64,000 nt of DNA from Trileptium ribeirensis (lineage: Eukaryota; Nematoda; Enoplea; Enoplida; Thoracostomopsidae): NCBI GenBank assembly GCA_030248225.1, contig JASANE010001521.1, positions 1 to 64,000 on the forward strand, given 5' to 3'. The notes beneath the pieces were generated by a model. The model was not told where the DNA came from and did not search any database. It worked only from the letters and a program-made list of their open reading frames with translations. Below are positions 10,796-21,718 of the stretch, piece by piece. A program made the position numbers and the translations under genes. Position 1 is the first letter of the stretch. Every line of letters starts with the position of its first letter.

Positions 10796-12715
10796 AACAT
10801 TTTGTCGGGGGTCTAGTAGGCTACCAGGGTTCCGGTGCTAAAATCCCGTTTTTATTTCTTTTTTCACAAAATACTTTAATATACGCCTCCCTGGGTTTTT
10901 AGTTTTCCAAAATTTTACAATTATAAAATTTACTTTTATTTTATTTAATTTGCATAAAACGCTTTCGTTTCACTCACTAGCTATGTCTAACTTAAGCTTG
11001 TTTTTAGTTTCAGTTCTGCTTTAGATCTTGCGGAGTACAGACGCAGTTCAGAGAATTCAATAGTTTTAACGTTTGGCTTAATTAATTTGGGTTTCTTTAC
11101 TTACGGGTTACATTCGGGCTAAATTTCAGTGTTTTATTTACATCGTAAAAGCTCTGATACTAGCGTAATGTTTTTGTTTTGTGTGAGATTCGTGGTCAAG
11201 CGCATCGGCAGCATAGTTTTACTTTATTGGTGGCTTATGTTATGAGGTATTGGAGTTTCTGAAGGTCTTGACACGCAAAGAATTGCGTTGTTTTGGAAAA
11301 CCTGGGTTTGTCACGATTTCTTACTCCTTAATCATATGAAGATTGGTATCGGCATTGTGAAAGCTTGTCGAGTAATGGAGCTACACACATAAGTATTTTA
11401 GTACTGGTTAATACTTACGTTAATAATATTAGCTTCGTAGAAAAATATCGAAGAAAGTGGCAATAGTTATAATAGCGACGATAGTTTAGTTAACCCAAAT
11501 TAGTAATATATACGTTAAAAATTTTGGCCCGGTGGAGTTGAGTGAGGTATACCAGGACTCGATTATTTAGCTACTACTTGTTACGTCTGTCAGCCGTTCG
11601 GGGGTCGGTGAAGCAAGTAGTATTTCTTGAGAAGACCGGGCGAGTAAGAGGCGAGGAATCGATAACACCATCGAGCGTCCAGTCGATCCCACGTACCATT
11701 CTTGGTCAGCCGTTCGGGGGCCTTGAATCTCTAGTACGGGCAGCTGTCCGGGGCTTGCGCGGTTTGAGAAATTTCAACTGCACAGTAGTCTACCGCTACC
11801 GTACAGTTTTAGTAACGTGGTCTGGCAGCCGTCCGGTGTCAGCATGTTTAACATAATTGGAATTACTAGTGTAATTCTAAGGCTTAGATTGAGGTAATTA
11901 TATAATCGCATGGTGCATCAGCCGTCCGGGGGTGTGGTGTGTCAACCCACAAGGGCTTTAGTAAAATACCAGATATATAACCTTACTTAGAATCACTATC
12001 GATTAATTATAACCCTTAAATACTTATCGCTATAACTTAGGGTTAAGGACTAGGCCAAGTACAGGTAGCTTTAACTTAACTTAAATCTAAAGTACCAAAA
12101 TAGAGATCGTCGAATATATATTGAAACGAGTGGCCGAAGAGCACTAGAGCAAACTAAAGTCAGACTGTGCAAAGATTATACCTCAGACTATACAATAGGG
12201 TGAAGAGTCAGACTGTGCAATAGCGCTGGAACGTCAGGTTGCGCTAGGGTAGAGAGTGAGACTGTACAAGAGTGACCGGTGTAGGCCGACGTGAGCAATA
12301 AAAACGGTACTAAAGAATACTAGGCTTTTCATGCAAGTACTAGGAAGAGTGTCGCGAATCTAACACCGTTACCAAAAGTAGTACCGCAAGTGACACGCGA
12401 GTAATATTAGTTCCTTAATATTTTATCACTTCAAAATAAACATTCTATGCCCAATTATCTGGAACCCGAGCAATTAGAGATCACGCCGCATCGCGAAATA
12501 TAGAGCACGAGTACCGCTCACGAAAAGCAAGGCTCGCGCCACATACACCGTCCCACCGACATTCTACTGGCCAAACCTCGAACCGCACAATCATTCGGTG
12601 ACGAATTCCACCCCTATTTATAACCGATCGCCGACATAAGGAAAAGTACCCTACAACCCCTACCCCACTACAAACCATAAAATATATATAACATTTTTAA
12701 ATTTTTGTTATGGTC
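10796..12715 (+). repeat. Array unit B (about 1.9 kb)
   Basis: Second unit, same orientation as A. The head (GGCTACCAGGGTTCCGGTGC at 10816) matches A. The motif CAGCCGTTCGGGGGTC or a close variant appears at about 11590, 11708, 11741, 11825 and 11919. The block GAGAAATTTCAACTGCACAG (about 11766) matches A at 9127. Between 12160 and 12280 there are short direct repeats of AGAGTCAGACTGTGCAA, more copies than in A. The tail (12480-12680) matches A and C. No coding homology. Confidence 0.65.
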
Positions 12716-12920
12716 TATTAGTGGTGGGCGTCCACTATGCTGCAGGGGGAATCCCGGGCCAAAGCCGCCCCATAACCCCAAAAATTGTTTCCTTTTGTTT
12801 TCGTTTTCATGCTAATTTGCATAATTAGCATTATATAATTTTCTTTAAGACCTCCGCTGCCTTGCGGAATAAGAGTATTACACAAAGGCTACGGTTATTA
12901 GTCCAGAATATAAAAACTAA

Positions 12921-13810
12921 CTAGTGGGTGATAAACCACGACAAAAAGTCCTACACCATAGGCTAGGGCCATCGCTTATAACAGATGGTGGCGTCAGGAA
13001 GGGCATCCGGCCGTTAAAATACGCTCAACAAAAAATCCATGACAATAGCGCAAAACTCGATGGCCCTCAGTCCTCGCAGCTCTTAAATGGGCAGAGGGTG
13101 CGAAGAATCGCGGGTGCCGCCGCCGTTACGGAGGGATCCGGCGGTGAGACAGGTAGTCCCTCCAGCAAACAGACCTATCGTTTTGCCACTGCAAATATCG
13201 GTATAGTGAAGGGGAAGAACAGGGAAATGTGTGAAATGCTGTCAAGAAGAAATGTAGACATATGTGCTATCCAAGAAGTACGGTTTAAAGAACAAGGTAC
13301 ACGACTATACGGCAGCGGAAAGGAATGCTACAAATTCTGGTGGTGCGGCAACTCTCGCTCCGAGGGCGGTGTGGGTTTCATGGTGAAACAAAGTCTCGTA
13401 AACGACGTGGCGGAGGCTAAGCGCTTGAACGACAGGATAATGTGCATCAGAATAGTAGTGGCGGGGAAAATATGGAATATCTTTTCACTCTATGCTCCCC
13501 AGACTGGCCGATCAATAGAAGAGAAAGAAGACTTCTATAACTGTCTGCACGACAACGTTAGTGCTGTAGTCGAGGATGGAGAATTAGTGTTAGCTGGCGA
13601 TTTGAACGCACACATTGGTCAGAATACAACCGGTTATGAGTCAACAAGGCGTCCATATGGTTTCGGCACTCTGAACTCCGAAGGCGAGTGGTTGTTGGAC
13701 TTTTGCGTAGAGCACGACCTCCGTATTGTCAACACAGAATTCAAGAAACATCAAGAAAAGCTCATAACGTTCAAAAATGGCGGTTCAGCTACACAGATAG
13801 ACTTCTTCCC
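12921..13810 (+). pseudogene. RTE-like endonuclease (EEP family)
   Basis: Open frame of about 298 codons. There is no upstream ATG: the frame opens at 12921 after a stop, with GTG at 12924. The endonuclease domain begins at about residue 85 (RFATANIGIVKG). Conserved blocks are CAIQEVRFKEQGT (catalytic Glu), YAPQTG, LAGDLNAHIG (Asp and Asn) and ATQIDF near the end. The domain should continue through IDY-x-L and a final SDH-like block, but the frame shifts just after ATQIDF at about 13805. Fragments of the lost segment appear in other frames to about 13880. RTE endonucleases resemble the craniofacial-development-protein-2-like proteins of many annotations. It cannot make a complete enzyme as it stands. 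Confidence 0.88.
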
Positions 13811-13867
13811 CAGGTGAAGAAGATCAAAACCGGCCGTCGATTGCAAGGTTATCCCTTGCTAAACATT

Positions 13868-16112
13868 CCTGTCGCAACATAGACTGCTCGTAGTAGACCT
13901 AGCTGCTGGACACGTGGCAGCTCAAAAGCCAGAAATCAAAGTTCGGAGACTTAAAATGTGGAAACTCAAGCAGCCCGCCACAAAACAGGCTTTTGCCCAA
14001 CAGATATCAAGCATTCAGACGACCTCCTGGAAAAGCTACAGCGACAGTCTAATCAAGATCGCTGAAAACACGTGCGGATACACCAAAGGGGGTAGGCGAG
14101 AACAACAAGAGACTTGGTGGTGGAATCAAGCTGTCCAGGAAGCCTTGCGAGCAAAGAAAGCTGCGTTCGTAGCGTGGCAGCGTGATGGAACCGAAGCTTC
14201 ACGAACTGAGTACATCGAAAAACGTAGATCTGCAAAGGTGGCAGTAGCAAAATCAAAAGACGCTGCCTACAAAGAATGGTGTCAAGGGCTCGAAACACGA
14301 GCTGGACAGGACAAAATGTTCAAAGTCGCACGCCAAGTGCGGCGAGAACGGCAAGATGTAACCGGGTCTCGTGTCGTTAAAAGTTCCAGCGGAGAGATCT
14401 TAGTAAACGAAAAGGACGTTTTGGAACGTTGGAGGACCTACTCTAGAGACTTGCGCAACGTGGAAAGGCCATTTGATGTTAACCACGTAGCCACCACAGA
14501 CGGCCCTATTGAGACGTTTCAAGAGTCTGAAGTCAAAGGAGCGCTGGAAGTGACCAAGAGAGGCAAAGCAACAGGTCCATCTGGGTTGTCGACAGAATTG
14601 ATAGCCGAGGGCGGTGTGAAGGCACTGACAATGTCAATGAACCACGTTTTGACGAATGGTATTCCGGCAGATTGGACCAACAGCCACACGATATACCTCT
14701 ATAAGGGTAAAGGAGATGCTCTGGAATGCGGCTCCTACAGGGGCATCAGACTTCTGCAGCATGGAACGAAATTGTACGAACGGCTGCTGGAGAAACGCCT
14801 CCGGGATGTAGTCAGCATCAATCAGCCACAATGCGGTTTCATGCCTGGCAGGAGTACAACGGATGCAATATTCGTGCTCCGGCAACTGCAGGAGAACGCA
14901 CTGCGGAAGGGAAAACAGCTGTGGGATGCTTTTGTTGATTTAGAGAAGGCCTTCGACCGTGTACCGAGGAAGGTGTTTGAGTGGGCGCTGAGGAAACAAG
15001 GCGTGGTCGAGCATCTAGTGCAAAAAATCATGGAATTGTACAAACTGTCGACTTCCCATGTCAGAGTACAAAATGGTTTTTCCAAACATTTCGACATCAC
15101 TGTAGGCGTGCACCAAGGCTCTGTCCTAAGTCCCATACTGTTCGCCATAGTCCTGGAAGAAGCAACTAAGCCAGCCGATGTGGGAGATCTTGTTTGCGGA
15201 CGATCTCGTCATCACTGCTGATTCCAAACAACAGCTCACGGAGCGGCTTAGGACTTGGTGCAGCGACTTGGAAGAAAAGGGACTGAAAGTGAATGAGGCT
15301 AAAACGCCTTACTGTGCAATCGCTGTGGAAAGTGGGTGCACTTTCGATGTTCCGGCCTCAGCGCGCGCCCTCGTTCAAACGCCAACTTTACATGTCGCGA
15401 ATGCCAACATCCTATTCGTCCTGACGCTGAACTCCACGTTGACGACAAAAAGCTCGATATTGTGGACAGGTTCACATATCTTGGAGACACAGTCGAGTAC
15501 AGGGCCGATGTTAAGCGAGCCGCCAGGGCTCGAAATCAGGCAGCTTGGATGAAATGGAAAGAGCTTGCCAGCTTGCTAACTGACAAGCGACTGCCGGCCA
15601 AAGTACGCGGAAAGGTATACCATGCGTGTATCCGGCCAGTGCTTGCCTATGCCTCCTAATGTTGGGCACTCACGAAGGAAGCTGCCGCTCCCCTACTCAC
15701 AACCGATAGAAAGATGATGCGGTGGATGACCGGTGTGCGATGGGAAGACAGGAAACCTAGTGAGGAGGTTGCAGCCACCCTCGGCCTTATGCCGCTTTAA
15801 ATAAAGCTGCAAATTCGAAGGCTACGGTGGTACGGTCTTGTGCAGCGGAGGACGAGTGGAATAACGAAAATGGTCGCAGGTGTCCAATTCCGAGGGATAG
15901 CACCACGTGGAAGACTCAAGAAGAAGTGGGAAGAGGTGGTGGAAGAAGATATGCGATTGATGGGTCTGCGGAAAGAGGACATCCAACACAGGGATAAATG
16001 GAGAAACGCGCTGAAATCATGGTACAATCGAACCCGTTGCGCAAGCGATGGAACCAATCGACTCTTAAGGATGTGCTGGCGGTGGTCAACCGATCGGGGT
16101 CCAGAGATTTGA
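13868..16112 (+). pseudogene. RTE-like reverse transcriptase, frameshifted
   Basis: Linker (QHRLLVVDLAAGHVAAQKPE from about 13877), basic region (WKSYSDSLIKIAENTCGYTK), then the polymerase core. Visible core motifs are KATGPSGLSTELI, IYLYKGKGDALECGSYRGI, FMPGRSTTDAIFVLRQL, VDLEKAFDRVPR, GVHQGSVLSPILF and, after a frameshift near 15170, the catalytic FADD at 15193-15204. A second frameshift near 15310-15340 leads to DRFTYLGDTVEYRAD. In-frame stops occur at 15657-15659 and 15798-15800. The C-terminal tail (RRLRWYGLVQRR, PRGRLKKKWEEVVEED, to 16112) is typical of RTE-type elements. The YxDD-equivalent and Asp motifs are intact, so decay came from indels rather than loss of catalytic residues. Confidence 0.9.
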
Positions 16113-17000
16113 GAGAGTAACTACATTGTAGTCCACTATAACTAGTTGTTATAATACGTAGTTCGTCAGCGGACCAAGAGCAGCTACATTGATATGACTG
16201 CGGTACTAGCGTAATTCTAAGGCCTATTTTGCGTTAATTGAATAATCGTACATGTGTCAGCCGATCGGGGCGCTTGTATAAATCTCACAAGAGGCTTTTA
16301 GTAAAGTAATAGCTAACCTAAATAATAACTGGCATAACTCAAACCTAACGCAGTATGCCAGCCGACCGGGGGCTACTGATTTAAATTAGGATTCGTATTA
16401 GTGTAAATCTAGGGCTTATTTTCAGGTAGTCAAATACTCGTGCAGTTGATATCCGACCGGGGGCGATTGCACAAACCTTAGAAGGGGAGTATTCCAATCA
16501 GAAATAACATAAACCGAAAGGCTAATAAAGAATAAGCAAAGAGCTATTCGTGTGTAGTATTGAGTGGCCATATCGAAATAGGCCTAAAATTACCGGTGAA
16601 ACGAGAGGTGCGACTAAACTGGTGGTACTAAAGAATTTTGTCGTATTTGCATACTAACTAATTGAATAAACATGTATACTTACGGCTTTGGTTGAAAACT
16701 ACCTAAACCAAGGGTGAATACAATTAGCCACGCGCAACACTCAGTCGTCTCGCATCGCCTCATAAAGAATGGAGACACGCGAAGGAAGTACGGGCCACTT
16801 TGTTCTCTATCGACATTCTACTTGCCACACCTCGGACCACATAATCTTCGGTGACGAATCCCGTTTCATTTTAATTTCCGATAGCCGTCATAAGAAATTA
16901 CTCATCCAATCCTTCCCCCATTCAAACTCTTGGTTCCCCAGGCTACTGAAGGTTCCTTGAGGCCAAAAACCCCAATTTCCCCCTTTCAGACCAAATTTTG
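16113..17000 (+). repeat. 3' non-coding region of unit C
   Basis: Carries CAGCCGATCGGGGCG (16258), CAGCCGACCGGGGGC (16360) and ATCCGACCGGGGGC (16451), spaced about 90-100 bases. A related AACCGATCGGGG lies inside the end of the coding frame (about 16088). The blocks CACAAGAGGCTTTTAGTAAA and CGACATTCTACTTGCCACAC match the tails of A and B. It ends near CCAAATTTTGGGTTTTT, the duplication junction. No coding content is supported. Confidence 0.75.
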
Positions 17001-18921
17001 GGTTTTTCCAAACATGTCGACATCACTGTAGGCGTGCATCAAGGCTCTGTCCTAAGTCCCATACTGTTCGCCATAGTCCTGGAAGAAGCAACTAATCCAG
17101 CCGATTTGGGAGATCTTGTTTGCGGACGATCTCGTCATCACTGCTGATTCCAAACAACAGCTCACGGAGCGGCTTAGGACTTGGTGCAGCGACTTGGAAG
17201 AAAAGGGACTGAAAGTGAATGAGGCTAAAACGCCTTACTGTGCAATCGCTGTGGAAAGTGGGTGCACTTTCGATGTTCCGGCCTCAGCGCGCGCCCTCGT
17301 TCAAACGCCAACTTTACATGTTGCGAATGCCAACATCCTATTCGTCCTGACGCTGAACTCCACGTTGACGACAAAAAGTTCGATATTGTGGACAGGTTCA
17401 CATATCTTGGAGACACAGTCGAGTACAGGGCCGATGTTAAGCGAGCCGCCAGGGCTCGAAGTCAGGCAGCTTGGATGAAATGGTAAGAGCTTGCCAGCTT
17501 GCTAACTGACAAGCGACTGCCGGCCAAAGTACGCGGAAAGGTATACCATGCGTGTATCCGGCCAGTACTTGCCTATGCCTCCTAATGTTGGGCACTCACG
17601 AAGGAAGCTGCCGCTCCCCTATTCACAACCGATAGAAAGATGATGCGGTGGATGACCGGTGTGCGATGGGAAGACAGGAAACCTAGTGAGGAGGTTGCAG
17701 CCACCCTCGGCCTTATGCCGCTTTAAATAGAGCTGCAAATTCGAAGGCTACGGTGGTACGGTCTTATGCAGCGGAGGACGAGTGGAATAACGAAAATGGT
17801 CGCAGGTGTCCAATTCCGAGGGATAGCACCACGTGGAAGACTCAAGAAGAAGTGGGAAGAGGTGGTGGAAGAAGATATGCGATTGATGGGTCTGCGGAAA
17901 GAGGACATCCAACACAGGGATAAATGGAGAAACGCGCTGAAATCATGGTACATTCGAACCCGTTGCGCAAGCGATGGAACCAATCGACTCTTAAGGATGT
18001 GGTGGCTGTGGTCAACCGATCGGGGTCCAGAGATTTGAGAGAGTAACTACATTGTAGTCGACTATAACTAGTTTTTTATAATACGTAGTTCGTCAGCGGA
18101 CCAAGAGCAGCTACATTAATATGACTGCGGTACTAGCGTAATTCTAAGGCCTATTTTGCGTTAATTGAATAATCGTGTCAGCCGATCGGGGCGCTTGTAT
18201 AAATCTCACAAGAGGCTTTTAGTAAAGTAATAGCTAACCTAAATAATAACTGGTATAACTCAAACCTAACGCAGTATGCCAGCCGACCGGGGGCTACTGA
18301 TTTAAATTAGGATTCGTATTAGTGTAAATCTAGGGCTTATTTTCAGGTAGTCAAATACTCGTGCAGTTGATATCCGACCGGGGGCGATTGCACAAACCCC
18401 AGAATGGGAGTATTCCAATCAGAAATAACATAAACCGAAAGGCTAATAAAGAATAAGCAAAGAGCTATTCGCGTGTAGTATTGAGTGGCCATATCGAAAT
18501 AGACCTAAAATTACCGGTGAAACGAGAGGTGCGACTAAACTGGTGGTACTAAAGAGTTTTGTCGTATTTGCATACTAACTAATTGAATAAACATGTATAC
18601 TTACGGCTTTGGTTAAAAACTACCTAAACCAAGGGTGAATACAATTAGCCACGCGCAACACTCAGTCGTCTCGCATCGCCTCATAAAGAATGGAGACACG
18701 CGAAGGAAGTACGGGCCACTTTGTTCTCTATCGACATTCTACTTGCCACACCTCGGACCGCACAATCTTCGGTGACGAATCCTGTTTCATTTTAATTTCC
18801 GATAGCCGTCATAAGAAATTACTCATCCAATCCTTCCCCCATTCAAACTCTTGGTTCCCCAGGCTACTGAAGGTTCCTTGAGGCCAAAAACCCCAATTTC
18901 CCCCTTTCAGACCAAATTTTG
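17001..18921 (+). repeat. Array unit D: tandem duplication of 15075-17000
   Basis: Starts inside the reverse transcriptase and repeats 15075-17000 at an offset of 1926 bases with only scattered substitutions and a small deletion near 18175. The junction is at GGTTTTT, shared by the polymerase sequence (15075) and the 3' end of the element (17001, and 18922 where normal flank resumes). This is microhomology of about seven bases. It is a local duplication, not an independent insertion, because it carries the same disabling mutations as unit C. Confidence 0.93.
17010..18038 (+). pseudogene. Duplicated RTE-like reverse transcriptase fragment
   Basis: Copy of the C-terminal half of the polymerase: GVHQGSVLSPILF, then FADD at 17119-17130, DRFTYLGDTVEYRAD, the stops at 17583-17585 and 17724-17726 also present in unit C, and the PRGRLKKKWEEVVEED tail to 18038. 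It has one extra stop not in C (TAA after MKW near 17484). Lacks endonuclease and the first polymerase motifs. Confidence 0.9.
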
Positions 18922-19260
18922 GGTTTTTACAAAAATTCATTTGTTAACCACTCCCTCCCCTTCTCACACTTAATTTTCCAAATTTTGTTTCAGAAATCAT
19001 CTTAATTTTCATATTTTTCACTTGTTTTGAGTATTAGCTAACTTGTTTTAGTTGAGTTCAAAAGTTATTGTGTTTGGAAAAGAAGCACATTATTATATGT
19101 TTTGTTTTTCATCGTCTCAGAGATCACTTAGCTAATAGTTTTACGTGGCAGCTTTATATATCAGGTCGACGTTGTAGATTACGTGTGGCACGTTGCGAAT
19201 AATTTATTTTTTTCGTCTTCAAGCTCCAATCGCAAGGCCAAAATGAAAAATTGTTAATAT
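18922..19260 (+). repeat. Array unit E: truncated head
   Basis: Sequence after the duplication junction resembles the heads of A and B. It has an AT-rich stretch, then TTAGCTAACTTGTTTTAGTT (near 19035), then ATCACTTAGCTAATAGTTTT and TGGCAGCTTTATAT near 19123-19160, similar to unit A at 8437-8500. Similarity fades by about 19260, so this unit is truncated or diverged. Confidence 0.5.
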
Positions 19261-20272
19261 ATCAATCGATATTCGAGATTTCATGTTCAGCTCAAATATT
19301 CAGTTCGCTTAGTTTCTGTTACAATTCGCCATGTTCTTGTTAGGCGCCTGCTGGGCAACGCCACACTGCGGTTCACTAAGTATTGGCGTTTTTCTATTGC
19401 GGCGTTTTGTTTCGTTTTATTTGTTAAACACTGTTTTGTGGATTTGATGCTCTGGTTCTATCTACACGCGACCGCGGCGAACTCACAGCTACCTTTAGAA
19501 ATCAGACAGGAATGTATAAGAAAAGCTTCGCAGTATGTAAATAGTTAAACGCTGGGGGTTTTGCAATCTATTTGTATGCAGAGGGGACGCACGGCTAATT
19601 AATACGCTGAGTATTTCCCGTAACATCTATATCTGTTAGATACGCTACCGTATTCTGCTGCTGGCAGAACGTTGGAAACATATATATACACGCGGCAATG
19701 GAAACAAAGGGATATCGTATTACAGACGCGACAACTTTTACGCGGAATTTCTTGGCAGTGTTTTCTTGACTTAAATGTTTTAATGTTTCGCTAAGTCCAC
19801 GATCTGGTGCTTAATGTACTTAGATGTTGAACGAGTGTATTTCAACCGCGGCTGGTCGGAAATAAAAATTGGAACTCTGTTTTTATGTGGTGACGCAGCT
19901 TATGGTTACAGGAAAATGCATTTTTTGTAGGGGAAATATAGTCGGAGACGATAAATAGAGCCTGTCGTAGGTTTAACACGGAGGTGTTGTCTGAAAGTCT
20001 TTATGTGATTTTACCCGCAGTGACCGGAATTACAGCATTCAGCGGCTTGCCTTTACTTGGCTTCGCCACAAGATAAATTTTACGTAAGGGCCACCCACCC
20101 AGCTCCCATCTGGTAGGAACCAGAAATACCTGACGGAATTGTTCATCAGTGGAGTTATATGCTGAGAAAACCGTGCCCCCGACGTCAGCTTCGGGTCTTC
20201 TAATTGTAGTGTTTTAATGCCTTTGCAGCTACACATTTATTTGCCTACTCAAAATATGAATTTAACCGGGTA
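19261..20272. other. Stretch without a recognisable gene
   Basis: No coding homology found. A minus-strand frame at 20039-20236 contains SVRYFWFLPDGSWVGGPYVK but matches nothing I recognise and is short. I treat it as unproven. Confidence 0.3.
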
Positions 20273-20526
20273 GCGCTTCATTTCATTTATTGTTTTCTCA
20301 TGAATAGTCGAAATACAAGAAAAGCGCTTCATTTTATTTATTGTTTTCTCATGAATAGTCGAAATACAAGAAAAGCGCTTCATTTTATTTATTGTTTTCT
20401 CATGAATAGTCGAAATACAAGAAAAGCGCTTCATTTTATTTATTGTTTTCTCATGAATAGTGGAAATACAAGAAAAGCGCTTCATTTTATTTATTGTTTT
20501 CTCATGAATAGTGGAAATACAAGAAA
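20273..20526. repeat. Minisatellite, 51-bp unit x 5
   Basis: Five near-identical head-to-tail copies of a 51-bp unit starting GCGCTTCATTT and ending AATACAAGAAA. Copies start at 20273, 20324, 20375, 20426 and 20477. Copies 4 and 5 share the variant AGTGGAAATAC in place of AGTCGAAATAC. Because 51 is a multiple of three, both strands stay open across the array, giving repetitive apparent proteins that are artefacts. There are no spacers, so it is not a CRISPR array. Confidence 0.97.
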
Positions 20527-21718
20527 TAGTGTTGACTTTTGATTATAAATGTTTTTGTTAGGGAGATCATTTTTAATTATTATATATATTAGTTACATTT
20601 ATTCTTTCATTGTAGATTTATATTTAGGCTTTTTAATTTGGCATTGAAGACTTGTGGTTTTCTGAAAGTATGTTTTCACATTATATGCATTGTGTTTGAT
20701 ATAGTTTGCACCGCTTACTCGAGGGAAAACGGATGAGACGATTCTTCACCATTTTGTCGATGTCATGCCTCAGGAATAGATTATATATATTTTTGAAATG
20801 TTGTGTGATCCGAAATAAAAAATCTCCATTTCATGTCGTTTTTGAAAGACGAACAAAGAGAATTTTTTGCACAATTATGAGGTATTTGAGGAAAGTCCGT
20901 TCGACATTCTTTGCTCTGCTTCAACTATAGTTAATACTCCAATGAATATAAAGTATTATACTGGCCTATTTCGGATGTTTATTAAAGTTGCCATGATCAG
21001 TAATTTGCTCCGTGTTTAAAGCTTTTAAAAAGGGATTACCTCATGCCTTCCACGGTCCATGCCTTTCTTTTTTGCGCAAAAACTGATTTCTGGTACACAG
21101 TATTACGCCATTAATAATGTAGTCGAAATTTCATTAATCATCGCAGAATCAGTAATTATTATGCCCGTTTGTAAATTGTACTATGAAACAAATACTGCAA
21201 AGGACAGTGCTCATGCCTGTCGCAACAGTTGTTAGTGAATTTTTCGAGAACAGTATTACGGTCTTATTCAGCATCGTATATGGCGACGAAGTGTCTCCGG
21301 ATTTATTTGTGTTCAATATAGTTTTTGGTCCTTGTGTGTTGCCTCCGCAACTTTCCGAGGCTGTCATGTGGTGTGCCAGACAAATTATTACGATTTTACA
21401 TAATTTGATTTTGTATTCACCTGCTTAGAGAAAAACAGTATTCAGCCCTAGTTCGCTTTCAACTGCTTCGTTATGCATCACACAATGGATCCGGCCACGC
21501 AGAAGGGTGTTTTAAGACATTGTTTCTATTCTAGGTCGTCAGAAATTGGGCTCGTATGTATTGCATGAAATTGTAATGGCAGAATAATCGTCATAGTACC
21601 GTTTTATGACCGGTTAGATAATGCTTTGTGGAGTACTATAAGGACAATACTGACCTGTACACTCAGTTACAATGTGTTTTGCTTTTTCGATTTCACTTTC
21701 CACATAGATACATAATTT
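20527..21718. other. Region upstream of RPL11
   Basis: No gene recognised. Frames at 20706-20930 and 21183-21428 (74 and 81 codons) have no recognisable homology. A pyrimidine tract (CTTTTTCGATTTCACTTTCC at 21682-21701) lies just upstream of the RPL11 start. It could contribute to a 5'-TOP-like leader as in other ribosomal protein genes, but the transcription start cannot be placed from sequence alone. Confidence 0.35.

Larger units (their letters stand above)
12716..17000 (+). mobile_element. Array unit C: RTE-like non-LTR retrotransposon, inactive
   Basis: The head (12716-12845) resembles the heads of A and B. It is followed by a retrotransposon leader containing GGCGTCAGGAAGGGCATCCG (12987), a sequence I recall upstream of endonuclease frames in RTE-type elements. 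Endonuclease then reverse transcriptase follow, and a non-coding 3' region (16113-17000) matches the tails of A and B. The element encodes the domains needed for target-primed reverse transcription but is broken by several frameshifts and stops. Its last 1.93 kb was duplicated in tandem to give unit D. Confidence 0.85.

Noticed and set aside
12924..12926. GTG as a true start codon for the RTE endonuclease frame
   Set aside because: Eukaryotic nuclear genes rarely use GTG. The frame simply opens after a stop, and the element is dead.
20249..20542. Repetitive proteins on both strands and a CRISPR-like regular array
   Set aside because: They result from a 51-bp tandem repeat with no spacers; no codon or homology support.
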